The notes beneath the pieces are model-generated. The model saw only the letters and a program-made list of their open reading frames with translations, had not been told where the DNA came from and made no database searches. Shown here piece after piece: positions 35,059-44,566 of a DNA stretch of 64,000 bases. How positions within the stretch are numbered: the stretch's first letter is position 1; each line of letters opens with the position of its first letter. A program made the translations under genes and the position numbers. Origin of the DNA: Promethearchaeota archaeon (lineage in GTDB: Archaea > Asgardarchaeota > Lokiarchaeia > Sigyniarchaeales > SOKP01); contig JAEOTA010000004.1 in NCBI GenBank assembly GCA_016840085.1, forward strand, positions 251,957 through 315,956. The letters are read 5' to 3'.

Positions 35059-35397
35059 ATGTTCACAAAAGAGGATGTGGAGGTATTAGCGTTTCAAAGG
35101 TATAAATCTGATGAAAATTATGAAAAGAGTGTTTGGTATCTAGCTGAATTATGCTGTACAATAAACAAAAATGTCAAAAATGGATATGATATCAAACCCC
35201 TTGAGACTGATAATTTGGTGTTATTAATTAGAGAAGATGTTAATGGTGTAGTTATTGAACCAACGGAAGAAGAAATTAAAGAAATTGCTGAGACTATTTA
35301 TCAAGAACATCCAGAAAAATCAAAATTACACTGGTTTATTGCTGAAAAGCAACTCCTTTCAGAAGAGATAAAAAAAGTTATAGAGAATAATAGGTAG
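35059..35397 (+). CDS. Conserved-looking hypothetical protein (112 aa)
   Basis: From ATG 35059 the product is acidic and helical (MFTKEDVEVLAFQRY, then EPTEEEIKEIAETIY and SEEIKKVIENNR). It has no membrane segment and a short Cys pair (ELCCTI). A TTG four codons upstream (35047) is less likely because the GGAG SD at 35043-35046 touches it, whereas spacing to the ATG is 12 nt. It precedes the DNA polymerase by about 160 bp. I recognise no family. Confidence 0.65.
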   Translation: MFTKEDVEVLAFQRYKSDENYEKSVWYLAELCCTINKNVKNGYDIKPLETDNLVLLIREDVNGVVIEPTEEEIKEIAETIYQEHPEKSKLHWFIAEKQLLSEEIKKVIENNR

Positions 35398-35560
35398 AAA
35401 TACTTCTAATTCATAGAAATTAGCTAATTCTATTTATTTACAAAAATTCTTGACTTTAGAGTAGTACATAAGATATTAAAGAAGGAATAGTGAGTATTAT
35501 AATAAATATTATAATAATTATTTATAATAGACATTAAGATATTATTTTTTATTGGTATTT

Positions 35561-38500
35561 ATGCCACCTCCAAAAAAGAAAAAACTTGACGATAAGGAAC
35601 AAACTTCACTTTTTTCCTTTGTTGATGAAAAAAAACAGAAGAAAGATAAATCCCTAGAAAGATCTAAAAAAGAAGAAGTTAAAAAAGATAAAGAAGAAAA
35701 ACTAAAAATTAAGCCTATAGTTATAAAAGAAGAGAAAATTACAAATGCACCATTAACAGAAAAATCAGAAATCCCTCAAGTTTCTTTCTTTAAAGAAAAG
35801 GATGAACCTTTTGGGTTAAAAGAAGGAAATGTAACATTAGAGAAAGTACTCAGAGAAGGAGTAACTTCAAAATATATCCGTTATTTAATCGAAAAGGGAG
35901 AAGTAGTTAAAGACTTAAACAGAGGCTTATTACTTGATGTAGATTACGATGGTGGACAAAACAAGGCATATTGTAAATTCTACGATTTGGATACTGATGA
36001 TATAAAGATGTGGATTGACAATACTGATCATGAACCTTATTGTCTAAGTAAAGAGCCGATCTCAGAATTAGAAAAACTAAACTTAACAAATTATGAAGGA
36101 TTTAAACGATTTGAAAAAATCAAACGTTTTGACTTATTAAGAGATAAAGAGATTGAAATAACAAAGATTTATGGTAAAACACCTACAAATATCGGAGGAT
36201 CTGGCATTAATATCCGTAATATATTAGGTGAAAATGATAAAAAAGCGTGGGAAGCAGATATTCGATATCATTTAAATTATATCTTTGATAGGCAATTAAT
36301 CCCTGGATTAATCTATACTATTAAAAATGGAGAGATAATAGAAGTTAATTTTGAAGAGATTGACGTAAATTCTAAAAAAATGACTGAAGAGCTTCAAATC
36401 TTATTTCAAGATGAAGCTCCAGAAATTCAGGAGTTTTCTGAAAAATTCTTAGACATCTTTATTACTCCTATTCCTGATGCTAAAAGGATGGCTATGGATA
36501 TTGAAGTTATGGTTGGCGAAAGAGATTATAAAATTCCAGATCCACGTTTAGCCAATCAAGAAGTAATTAGTGTGTCATTTGTAGCTACTGATGGGTTAAA
36601 ACTTGTGTATATGCTTGAACGAGAAGGATATACTTTTGAAACATTACATAAAAAATTTCCCTCAGATGCTAAGGTTGTTTTATTTAAATCTGAGAAAGAT
36701 CTATTAATAGAAACTTTCCGGCTTATATGGGAGTATCCTATAATTATTACTTTTAATGGCGATAATTTTGATTTAAATTATTTATTCCATAGAGCAGAGA
36801 AATTAAAAATCGATAGAGACTTAAATCCTATTCATGTAAAACGAGGTTTTGGAATTTTATCAAAAGCAGAATGTGATTTAAGAAAAGGAATACATATTGA
36901 TGTATTTAATCTATTCTTTAACAGAAGTATTTCTGGATATGCATTTGGGGGTGCATATGAGAGTGCATCATTAAATGCTATCAGTGCTGCATTATTAGGA
37001 GAAGAAAAATTTCAGCATGAAGAAATAATTCATGAAATGGAATATGATATCCTCTCTTGGTATAATCTTAAAGATTCAATATTAACTTTGGAGTTAACTA
37101 AATTTAACAATTCTTTAGTCTGGAATTTAATAATCTTATTGTGTAGAATTACAAAAATGCCTATTCATGACATGGTTCGTAGGCAAATCTCAACCTGGAT
37201 ACAAAATATTTTTTATTTTGAGCATCGTAGAAAAAATGCTCTTATTCCTAGGCGGTCAGAGATAAGGGAAGAGAAACCAGGAGGGATTCTTTCTTCTAAA
37301 TCTGATGATGAGAAGTTTTTGGGAGCATATGTCGTACCACCTGTTCCAGGTATCCATTTTGATGTAGTAGTGATGGATTTTGCTTGTTTTTCGGATGATA
37401 CAGAAATTTTGACCAATAATGGATGGTTTACATATAGTGAACTAAAAAATCATAAAGAGAATCAGATAGAAGTAGCAACAGTCAATCCAAAGAATAACAA
37501 TATTGAATATAATGCAGTAAATGAGGTATTTGAATATGATTATAAAGAGAAAATGATTAATTTCAAACAACAAGGAATTGATATATTAGTAACGCCAAAT
37601 CATCGAATGGTTTATAATAAAAGGACAAACGAAAGAGAAAAAACAACTTTTGAAAAAAAAATCCGTATTAAATTGGCTAATGAATTAAAAGAAGATTATC
37701 TTTATGCTATTCCATATACTGGTAATTGGAAAGGTGAAAATAATCTTATACAAATAGGAAATAAAAATTATAATCCATCTGATTTTTTACCTTTTTTGGG
37801 ATGGTTCATTACCGATGGTGGCATATCGGGAAGAAGTGTGAATATCTACCAATCAAAAGAACAAAATTTTGATCATATAAGAAATTCAATAGAAAAACTT
37901 GGATTTCAATATAAAGAATATGAAAGAAATAGAGAGGGTAAGAAATTAGAGAAAATATTTAGTATCCATAATGTTTCATTTAGAGATGATTTAAAAAATT
38001 GGTTTAAAAAAAATCTGGGAATATACAAAAGAAATAGAATTCCACCTGAAATTTTTAAACTAAAAAGAAAGGATCTATTATTACTATTTAAATCTATGAT
38101 TTTAGGAGATAGTAGGTGGTCCGATGATATTTGCTATTCTTTTGATAGTTTAAGTGAAGATTTAGCAAATGATTTTCAAATTCTATGTTTAAAAATAGGT
38201 TATGGATGTAACATCAAAAAAGAAAATATCATTACAGAATTTGATAACAAGAAATATGAAAGAACGAACTATCGTTGTTTAATATCATATGAGAGAAAAA
38301 ATATCATTAGAAAACATCATACAAACTTTGCAGAATATCGGGGAAAAATTTGGTGCGTATCAGTTAATAATGGTACGGTTATTGTTAGAAGAAATGGAAA
38401 ACCTTTTGTTTCAGGTAACAGTCTTTATCCCTCTATTATAAAGGAATATAATCTTTCGTATGAGACAGTCCTATGCCCCCACAAGGATGATGAAGATAAT

Positions 38501-39496
38501 CTTGTGAAAGGAACCCCATATCATATATGTACGCATAAGATGGGAATCTTTGCTTATGTAGTTGGTTTTTTCCGTGATATCAGAGTAAAATATTTTAAAC
38601 CAAAATCAAGTGATAAAACGTTAACAGACAAACAACGTAGTTATTATCTGACCATACAACAAGCGTTAAAAGTCTTTATTAATGGCAGTTATGGAGTTTT
38701 TGGGTCTCAGAATTTCCCCTTGTTTTGTTTACCAGTTGCAGAAAGTACTACAGGTATAGGTCAATATTCAATAAAGCAAACAATTAAAAAAGCCGAAACC
38801 CTTGGAATAAGAGTTTTATACGGAGATACAGATTCTATTTTTCTTTTACATCCTAATAAAGAACAAATGAAGGAAATATCCAATTGGAGTAAAGAAGAGT
38901 TAGATCTTGATTTAGAAGAAGAAAAAACATATCAATTTTTAGCACTTTCTGAACGAAAAAAGAATTACGTTGGAATCTATAAGGATACTCAATATACCGA
39001 TATTAAAGGTTTAGTAGCCAAAAAGAAAAACACACCTGAATTTATCAAAAAAATTTTCAGTGAAATGATTAAAATATTGAAGCAAATTAAAAATAATGAA
39101 GATTTTTTGAAAGCAAAGGATCAAATTATAGGAATTGTAAGAGAGAATTTAAAGAAAATTGGTAAACCAGATACGTTTACCATAGAGGATTATGCTATAA
39201 ATATAGGTTTACAAAAAGATCTGAAGAATTACACTAAAGTTATTCCTCAACATGTTCGAGCTGCAATAGAATTAAGAGATACTACTGGAAAAGAATATCA
39301 AAAAGGTGAAACAATTAGTTTTATAAAGAGTAAAGGGGCAACCGGAGCAAAAGCAATTGAATTAGCCAAACTTCAAGATATAGATACTAAAAAATATAAA
39401 GAACTTTTAAAATCTGCTTTAGAACAGGTTTTAGATGCTTTAGGTATTACATTTGAAGAAATTCGAGGTATAAAAAAGATGGATGCTTTCTTTTAA
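35561..39496 (+). CDS. polB: Family B DNA polymerase containing an intein
   Basis: This gene encodes a replicative-type DNA polymerase of about 966 residues after splicing, plus a 345-residue intein. The 3'-5' exonuclease motifs are AMDIEVMVGE (Exo I), ITFNGDNFDLNYL (Exo II) and YNLKDS (Exo III). Polymerase motif A is DFA-SLYPSII (interrupted by the intein), motif B is KVFINGSYGVFG and motif C is YGDTDSIF. The N-terminal ~90 residues are Lys/Glu-rich and unstructured and contain a PIP-box-like QTSLFSFV. A second PIP-like motif, KKMDAFF, is at the extreme C-terminus. Both could bind PCNA. I start at ATG 35561; the ORF can extend three codons to TTG 35552. It stands alone on the plus strand. 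Confidence 0.95.
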   Translation: MPPPKKKKLDDKEQTSLFSFVDEKKQKKDKSLERSKKEEVKKDKEEKLKIKPIVIKEEKITNAPLTEKSEIPQVSFFKEKDEPFGLKEGNVTLEKVLREGVTSKYIRYLIEKGEVVKDLNRGLLLDVDYDGGQNKAYCKFYDLDTDDIKMWIDNTDHEPYCLSKEPISELEKLNLTNYEGFKRFEKIKRFDLLRDKEIEITKIYGKTPTNIGGSGINIRNILGENDKKAWEADIRYHLNYIFDRQLIPGLIYTIKNGEIIEVNFEEIDVNSKKMTEELQILFQDEAPEIQEFSEKFLDIFITPIPDAKRMAMDIEVMVGERDYKIPDPRLANQEVISVSFVATDGLKLVYMLEREGYTFETLHKKFPSDAKVVLFKSEKDLLIETFRLIWEYPIIITFNGDNFDLNYLFHRAEKLKIDRDLNPIHVKRGFGILSKAECDLRKGIHIDVFNLFFNRSISGYAFGGAYESASLNAISAALLGEEKFQHEEIIHEMEYDILSWYNLKDSILTLELTKFNNSLVWNLIILLCRITKMPIHDMVRRQISTWIQNIFYFEHRRKNALIPRRSEIREEKPGGILSSKSDDEKFLGAYVVPPVPGIHFDVVVMDFACFSDDTEILTNNGWFTYSELKNHKENQIEVATVNPKNNNIEYNAVNEVFEYDYKEKMINFKQQGIDILVTPNHRMVYNKRTNEREKTTFEKKIRIKLANELKEDYLYAIPYTGNWKGENNLIQIGNKNYNPSDFLPFLGWFITDGGISGRSVNIYQSKEQNFDHIRNSIEKLGFQYKEYERNREGKKLEKIFSIHNVSFRDDLKNWFKKNLGIYKRNRIPPEIFKLKRKDLLLLFKSMILGDSRWSDDICYSFDSLSEDLANDFQILCLKIGYGCNIKKENIITEFDNKKYERTNYRCLISYERKNIIRKHHTNFAEYRGKIWCVSVNNGTVIVRRNGKPFVSGNSLYPSIIKEYNLSYETVLCPHKDDEDNLVKGTPYHICTHKMGIFAYVVGFFRDIRVKYFKPKSSDKTLTDKQRSYYLTIQQALKVFINGSYGVFGSQNFPLFCLPVAESTTGIGQYSIKQTIKKAETLGIRVLYGDTDSIFLLHPNKEQMKEISNWSKEELDLDLEEEKTYQFLALSERKKNYVGIYKDTQYTDIKGLVAKKKNTPEFIKKIFSEMIKILKQIKNNEDFLKAKDQIIGIVRENLKKIGKPDTFTIEDYAINIGLQKDLKNYTKVIPQHVRAAIELRDTTGKEYQKGETISFIKSKGATGAKAIELAKLQDIDTKKYKELLKSALEQVLDALGITFEEIRGIKKMDAFF
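37385..38419 (+). other. Intein with LAGLIDADG homing endonuclease, inserted in PolB motif A
   Basis: The 345-residue intein starts CFSDDTEILTNNGWF and ends VRRNGKPFVSGN before Ser+1 of SLYPSII, i.e. inside the catalytic Asp-containing motif A. Block B TPNHRM supplies His. Endonuclease-like motifs FLGWFITDGG and LFKSMILGDS fit the two LAGLIDADG helices; the second has ILGDS, so nicking activity may be weakened. The residue before the terminal Asn is Gly rather than the usual His. Splicing must occur for polymerase activity. Confidence 0.9.
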
Positions 39497-39540
39497 TTTG
39501 TAATGAAAATATAAAAAAAGAAAAAAATAATTTGTTATTC

Positions 39541-39954
39541 TTATTTTTTATTAAATTCGGCTGGATTTCCACCAGTTTCTAGATATTCGGCATATTTTTT
39601 CAAACTTTTTAATAACATCTCTCCAGCTATACCTAGTATTGGCTCTTGACTAGCATCGTTAAATTCTGCCCAAATTGTAGCTTCGACAACATCTCCTTTG
39701 GGCTTTAAGACATACCCTAAACTAGTCATTGGGCTTCCTTCTTGAGCTGCTGAAAGGCTCTCAGGGGGATTAGTTTCCAAGCGAGTGGATGTAACATCTC
39801 CTACATTTGTTTTAAAAAAATAATTTCCTTCTCCAAGTTTAGTTGCTTCATTTACGACAATGTTCCACTTAGCATAATTATCATCATCGTCTATAATCTT
39901 AAATATTAACTCTTGAGCTGCTGAAATATCTACTTTTTTCTCAACACGCGGCAT
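39541..39954 (-). CDS. SRPBCC/START-like ligand-binding protein
   Basis: A 137-residue single-domain protein. The VEKKVDISAAQELIFKIIDD opening, the YAKWN segment and the long C-terminal helix (MLLKSLKKYAEYLE) are typical of the SRPBCC (polyketide cyclase/START) fold, which encloses a hydrophobic ligand. It is cytosolic with no catalytic residues identifiable. The gene is convergent with polB and upstream of nothing obvious. The function is open: lipid or cofactor carrying, or a stress protein of the CoxG type. Confidence 0.75.
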   Translation of the reverse strand: MPRVEKKVDISAAQELIFKIIDDDDNYAKWNIVVNEATKLGEGNYFFKTNVGDVTSTRLETNPPESLSAAQEGSPMTSLGYVLKPKGDVVEATIWAEFNDASQEPILGIAGEMLLKSLKKYAEYLETGGNPAEFNKK

Positions 39955-40052
39955 TTTATTTACACCTTTAGAATCTCAATTTAAAAGAATAAAATATCTT
40001 TATTATGGTTAGAACAGAAGAATTTATAAAATTATATTTTTTTAAAAAGAGA

Positions 40053-41135
40053 TTATAATTGAAAATATAAGAAACCCATTATCAAGGCACATAAAATAGG
40101 ATTTAGAATATTATCATCTATTTTAAGATTTGAAATATCAATTACAAAGAACATTAAAGCTCCTCCACCTGCAATTATTAAGATTTCAGTTGTCTCGAGG
40201 ATAGATTCGAATAACATAAGAGGAATTATAGACACCATAAAAGAGGTAAAAAAACCAGCAAAATATCCAATAATTGTTTTTTCAGATGATTTCGGAAAAT
40301 AAATCTTCCCGAATCTTAATCCAAAAATAGACGCTGCCCCATCACCTATAGTTGCAATTAAAATTGCTGCAGCAAAAACACCAAAAGGAAAAAAGAAGAT
40401 CGGTACAAAGGATAAAATCAGAACAGTTGGTCTTATAAATTCAAAATTATCTTTACGTTTCATCGTCTTGCTCAAGAGATTTAAAACATTATCAGGGATA
40501 AGATGGAATAAATTATGATTCTCAAAAATAAACGATAATCTTATATAATCTAATGCACCAAAAACTAAAATCCCCGAATAACCAACAGTTAAAATTAAAA
40601 ATCTACTAAATTCTCTCCCAGTAATCCCCAAAGCAACACCAGCATTCCATAAATTATCCCAAATATATACCCCAAAAATCCAAATAAAAATAATTACTCC
40701 TGCTGGAAATAAATGTAATGCTTTTCGATGCATTTCTGTTTTAAGTTTTTGGGATCTTGAAGTATTTGTCTCTTCAGGCTCTTTATCGAAATGTTTTAGG
40801 AATGTATTAAAATTTCTCTTTACTTTCATATTTGGATTTTTCTTTACAACAAATTGATATTGATAATACAATATTAAAATTATTAAACTTGGAGTAAAAA
40901 TGCAAATAAAAAATACAGATAAGACTAGAAATAAACTCAAACTTGGGTTATTAGTAGAGAAAAACAAGGGATATAGCAGTCCCGCTGTAATCCATAAAGT
41001 CAAGGTCAAAATACTGTTACTAAAATTATGTTCTTTGGGATGGCTGTCATTTAATTTAATAGCATAGTAAAATAAGCCTAATCCACCAACTATAAACAAT
41101 ATCGTCACTGGTAATGATATTATATCATATACCAT
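40053..41135 (-). CDS. Dolichol/phytol kinase-like CTP-dependent polyprenol kinase
   Basis: This 360-residue membrane protein has about nine or ten helices. A cytosolic loop precedes EMHRKALHLFPAG (~residue 136), and the family hallmark GDGAASIFGLRFGK and KSSEKTIIGYFAGF lies around residues 275-300. Members (SEC59/VTE5/DGK1-like) phosphorylate long-chain isoprenoid alcohols or diacylglycerol with CTP. In Archaea a role in polyprenyl-phosphate or geranylgeranyl recycling for glycosylation and ether lipids is plausible. It lies 118 bp downstream of the Tes-like radical SAM gene pair, on the same strand, supporting a lipid context. Confidence 0.75.
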   Translation of the reverse strand: MVYDIISLPVTILFIVGGLGLFYYAIKLNDSHPKEHNFSNSILTLTLWITAGLLYPLFFSTNNPSLSLFLVLSVFFICIFTPSLIILILYYQYQFVVKKNPNMKVKRNFNTFLKHFDKEPEETNTSRSQKLKTEMHRKALHLFPAGVIIFIWIFGVYIWDNLWNAGVALGITGREFSRFLILTVGYSGILVFGALDYIRLSFIFENHNLFHLIPDNVLNLLSKTMKRKDNFEFIRPTVLILSFVPIFFFPFGVFAAAILIATIGDGAASIFGLRFGKIYFPKSSEKTIIGYFAGFFTSFMVSIIPLMLFESILETTEILIIAGGGALMFFVIDISNLKIDDNILNPILCALIMGFLYFQL

Positions 41136-41253
41136 GATATCTTTTAGTAAAATGTTATTTCAAAAATATCTTTTGGAATGATTATAGTTTTAATAATTTC
41201 ATAAAAAAATAGCAGATTAAGAAAAATAAATAAAAATTAAAAAATCAAAATAG

Positions 41254-41541
41254 TTAAAGCCCAAATAAAAGAACGTTATCTAAAATTTTATGAACTTTTT
41301 TTAAGTTTTCTTCCCCTAAAGCTTCATCAGCTTTCACTTTTAAATCTAAAGCGGCACTAAACGCTTTAAAGAATGTGTTCTGAAGAAAATCGTTAAATCC
41401 ACTTTTCTCGCCCTTCTCTTCTTTGAATTCTTCTACTCTTTTAAGCATAGCTTCTTCATATTCCTTGGCGGTATCTGTCCTAAGTTCTGCTAATTTACGG
41501 ATTTTCATCCCATCTTTATCCTCAACGAATTCTTCTGACAC
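41254..41541 (-). CDS. Small acidic helical protein coupled to the radical SAM gene (95 aa)
   Basis: The GTG start immediately follows the TAA of the radical SAM gene, so translational coupling is likely. The 95-residue product is all-helical and charged (KEYEEAMLKRVEEFKEEKGE, KVKADEALGEENLKKVHKIL) with no membrane segment or Cys. I recognise no family. Position argues for an accessory factor of the radical SAM enzyme, e.g. a partner or chaperone; this is inference. Confidence 0.65.
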   Translation of the reverse strand: MSEEFVEDKDGMKIRKLAELRTDTAKEYEEAMLKRVEEFKEEKGEKSGFNDFLQNTFFKAFSAALDLKVKADEALGEENLKKVHKILDNVLLFGL

Positions 41542-43278
41542 TTATTCCTCACCTTCCTTCTTTATTCCACCATTACGAGCTACTTCGTGTCTTATTTCTT
41601 CTATAGTTTGACCTGTGGTCGTGTCAAACTCATCTCTCACTTTCGCAGTTAATTTCTTGGCAATTTGTTTTTCTATATGAGGCCTATGTAATGTATTCAT
41701 AGTGCAAAAACTAATTTCTTTGACAGATCCATCTGGCATGGCTACGCCAAAATGAACAATACATCTTTTTGTTCTTTCAATATCCATATTATACGCATCT
41801 TGAAAGTGCATACTCGAAAGTAACAATGTTCCATAGCTAAATGAGCTTACGCTCTCCCAATCTCCTCGCATTATGAGTCTTGAAAATAATTCCATAAGTT
41901 TTCCTGGTTTTTTCATGTATTGTAATACACCGAGTAAAAAGCGGGCTCGGAGTTGAGTTTTGTCTAAAAAGTTTAGTCCTTGGTCAAGCGTTTTCCCAAA
42001 ATCACCTAAAAGATCTTCAAAAACTTTGATAGGCTTTTTCTCTTTATGTTTAATTTTTGCCCAAAAGCGATTCGCGAAATCTATAACTTTTAATGGATCA
42101 AAATAGTTCATTACGGGAACCATCTCATCTGTATCGGGATCTACCACCATATATGAGGCAAATCCGCAGTCAGGATGGCATGTAAACTCAATAGGATCAA
42201 CGTCAGCTAAATAAGCTACAACTCTCCCAAATTCCACAATGGTTGAGAGTGGATACCACGCATTCTCCATAGAAATCTTTCCACCCGTTTGTTCCTCGAT
42301 TTTCTTAAGAATATCAGCATTAGTTATTCGAAGATCTTGTCTCTCTTCAAACGCAATTCGACCACATAAAGAAACAGGTTGAAATGTTATACCCCGAACA
42401 ACATCCACATTATCAATAGCATATTGGATTATATTACCAACTTCAATATCAGTAACTCCCTTTGCAATTGTTGCTACTAAAACAATAGAAGCGAGTCCCG
42501 CTTTACGGCAATTATCTACGACTCTTTGTTTATATCTCATAAGGTTTTTAATACCACGAGTCTTTTCATATGTCACATCATTGATACCGTCAAATTGGAA
42601 ATATAGGGTGTCTAAACCCATTTCTTTGCATTTCTTAGTAAACTCTAGACCCCCATTTTTAGATTGAAAACCATATCCATTAGTAGCCACAATAACTTCT
42701 TTAAATCCGTGGTCTTTTGCCATTTTGCAAATTTCTGGAAAATCTTTTCTAACTGTTGGTTCTCCACCAGTAAACATAATTGCAATGGCAGGAATTGGTT
42801 TACTTCTGAAATGTGTCATTATTCTATCAATTTCTTCTAATGTGGGTTCAATAAGATATCCAGCTTTTTGTACATTCGCATAGCAAAAATTGCAATTAAA
42901 ATTACAGCGATTTGTAAGATCTATTAAAGCTAATGAGCAGGTTGAGAGATGCTGTTCACATAATCCGCAATTATAAGGGCAACCTCTTGGATCTTGACCA
43001 ATAAAATCAGGGGGATTAGCTTCCCCATCTTTTTCAAATTGCCAAACCACCTTTCCATGTTCATCCTTTATGGCCCAATGAGTCCATTTATAATATTTTG
43101 CACTTGAACTAATCTTATCTCTGAAATCACCATGTTCTGGACATGTTTTACGCATCCAAATTTCATCATTTTCTTCGTACACCTCGGCACCGATTTTTCC
43201 GAGACACTCAGGACACACACTTTCAGTTTTACGATAATATTTTTCATTCAAATAATCAGAATCATCTAAGTGGTACAT
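41542..43278 (-). CDS. Radical SAM protein resembling tetraether synthase (Tes)
   Basis: At 578 residues it has the Tes/MJ0619-like cysteine architecture. A rubredoxin-like pair (CPECLGKIG and KTCPEHG) lies near residues 22-48. A Cys cluster RGCPYNCGLCEQH follows near 97, then the radical SAM motif CNFNCNFCY (~124-132) with downstream GGEP, and a C-terminal region with more Cys (TCHPDCGFASY, ISFCTMNT). Characterised Tes couples two archaeol lipids tail to tail to make GDGT tetraethers, using several [4Fe-4S] clusters. Other members of this group do methylation or unknown C-C chemistry, so lipid assignment is inferred. A small coupled ORF and a polyprenol-kinase-like gene follow. Confidence 0.8.
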   Translation of the reverse strand: MYHLDDSDYLNEKYYRKTESVCPECLGKIGAEVYEENDEIWMRKTCPEHGDFRDKISSSAKYYKWTHWAIKDEHGKVVWQFEKDGEANPPDFIGQDPRGCPYNCGLCEQHLSTCSLALIDLTNRCNFNCNFCYANVQKAGYLIEPTLEEIDRIMTHFRSKPIPAIAIMFTGGEPTVRKDFPEICKMAKDHGFKEVIVATNGYGFQSKNGGLEFTKKCKEMGLDTLYFQFDGINDVTYEKTRGIKNLMRYKQRVVDNCRKAGLASIVLVATIAKGVTDIEVGNIIQYAIDNVDVVRGITFQPVSLCGRIAFEERQDLRITNADILKKIEEQTGGKISMENAWYPLSTIVEFGRVVAYLADVDPIEFTCHPDCGFASYMVVDPDTDEMVPVMNYFDPLKVIDFANRFWAKIKHKEKKPIKVFEDLLGDFGKTLDQGLNFLDKTQLRARFLLGVLQYMKKPGKLMELFSRLIMRGDWESVSSFSYGTLLLSSMHFQDAYNMDIERTKRCIVHFGVAMPDGSVKEISFCTMNTLHRPHIEKQIAKKLTAKVRDEFDTTTGQTIEEIRHEVARNGGIKKEGEE

Positions 43279-43537
43279 ATTATCACTTTTTCATTTACAA
43301 TTACTACATTTAAGTAAGCTTATTTTATTAAAATAAGTATTTATACAAAGATCAATTTTTTGATTTTTAAAGGTTTTGAGACGTTTCCTACTATTCCGAA
43401 TATTATTTGTGAATAAAATTAAAAACAAATCTCTCTTGGCATTTACTACTATTTTTTGGTAGTTTAGCATTTTGTGATAATTGATAATATGTATTTAGTT
43501 TTATATTGCTTAGAAAATTTTACTTGTAAATTTGGTT

Positions 43538-44329
43538 TTATAATTTTTTTCCATACAAAACCAGGTGTCTTGACATGCCTTTAATGGATGGTTCTTTGCT
43601 TAGTTTTAAAACCATCTTAGTTGTTTGGTTAAAAAACTTTTCGTCCCAATTTTGAGCTTCTAGGATTTCTTCAGGGATATTAAGCACTCTTGTCCAATGA
43701 CAAACCCCGTATATGTCAAGAACTTTGATTCCTTCCCTGTTGAAAAAATTTCTAGCTTCTTTTGGGCTGAAAACCTTGTGTTTCCATTTCTGATCCTCCA
43801 ATTGAGAATCAATTAAAGTTAGAATGGAATATGGATTTTCATAAAATTTATTGATAGCAATGACCCATTTGTTATTAAGATATATTGAAACAATGCCCCC
43901 TTTTTTACTAACCCTTATTAATTCTTTTATAGCTAACTCATCAACCATTCCATCCCAACACAGAACAAAATCGAAACTATTATCAACAAAATGAAGATTA
44001 CGAACATTACATTCTAAAATGTCCACGTTATCAATTACACTTTCATTTATCATTTTTTGCTTTGCTACGTTTAACATTTTAGGAGATAAATCGCATAAAG
44101 TAATTGAATAACCTGTTCTTGCTAACGGCAAGGTTATTCTTCCAGTTCCCCCGGCAGCATCTAAAATCTTAGCACTTTTGTTTTTTGGCAAATATTTTTT
44201 TAATAATTCCCAATCAATATAATTTTCTACAGCACCCCTAAAAGTCTTATAGAAATCGTCATAAGTTTTAGCCCGATTATTCCACTTTTTTTTGCTTCTT
44301 TCAAATTCCTTGAGATTATATTGATTCAT
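43538..44329 (-). CDS. SAM-dependent methyltransferase
   Basis: A 263-residue class I methyltransferase. Motif I is ILDAAGGTGRITLPLA (~residues 54-69), followed by ITLCDLSPKML (acidic motif II), NVDILECNVRN and FDFVLCWDGMVDEL. It is soluble. The substrate is unknown; the family includes small-molecule and quinone methylases. It is monocistronic, 259 bp from the radical SAM gene, whose start region (43279-43537) holds only AT-rich sequence with one weak ACTAC/GTAGT hairpin. Confidence 0.85.
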   Translation of the reverse strand: MNQYNLKEFERSKKKWNNRAKTYDDFYKTFRGAVENYIDWELLKKYLPKNKSAKILDAAGGTGRITLPLARTGYSITLCDLSPKMLNVAKQKMINESVIDNVDILECNVRNLHFVDNSFDFVLCWDGMVDELAIKELIRVSKKGGIVSIYLNNKWVIAINKFYENPYSILTLIDSQLEDQKWKHKVFSPKEARNFFNREGIKVLDIYGVCHWTRVLNIPEEILEAQNWDEKFFNQTTKMVLKLSKEPSIKGMSRHLVLYGKKL

Positions 44330-44566
44330 TTAACAATATTCACCTAAATTTAATTTTAGTATAATCTACATTTATAAAATTATTAGTTATATTATTAAAG
44401 GTATTGTACACCACAAATTTAAACCAAATAACAAATTATTATATCTTTTTAATTTATATTGGCGTTTTTAAGAAACTTAGTTTTAAATATCAAACTGGTT
44501 AATAATTAATACATAAAATTTAATATTACACAAATTAATTAAACAAAAAAAAATAGTGGATGAATT

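Noticed and set aside
43451..43470. Possible ACTAC/GTAGT hairpin in the gap after the radical SAM gene
   Set aside because: Only five base pairs with a U-rich loop; expected by chance in such AT-rich DNA.
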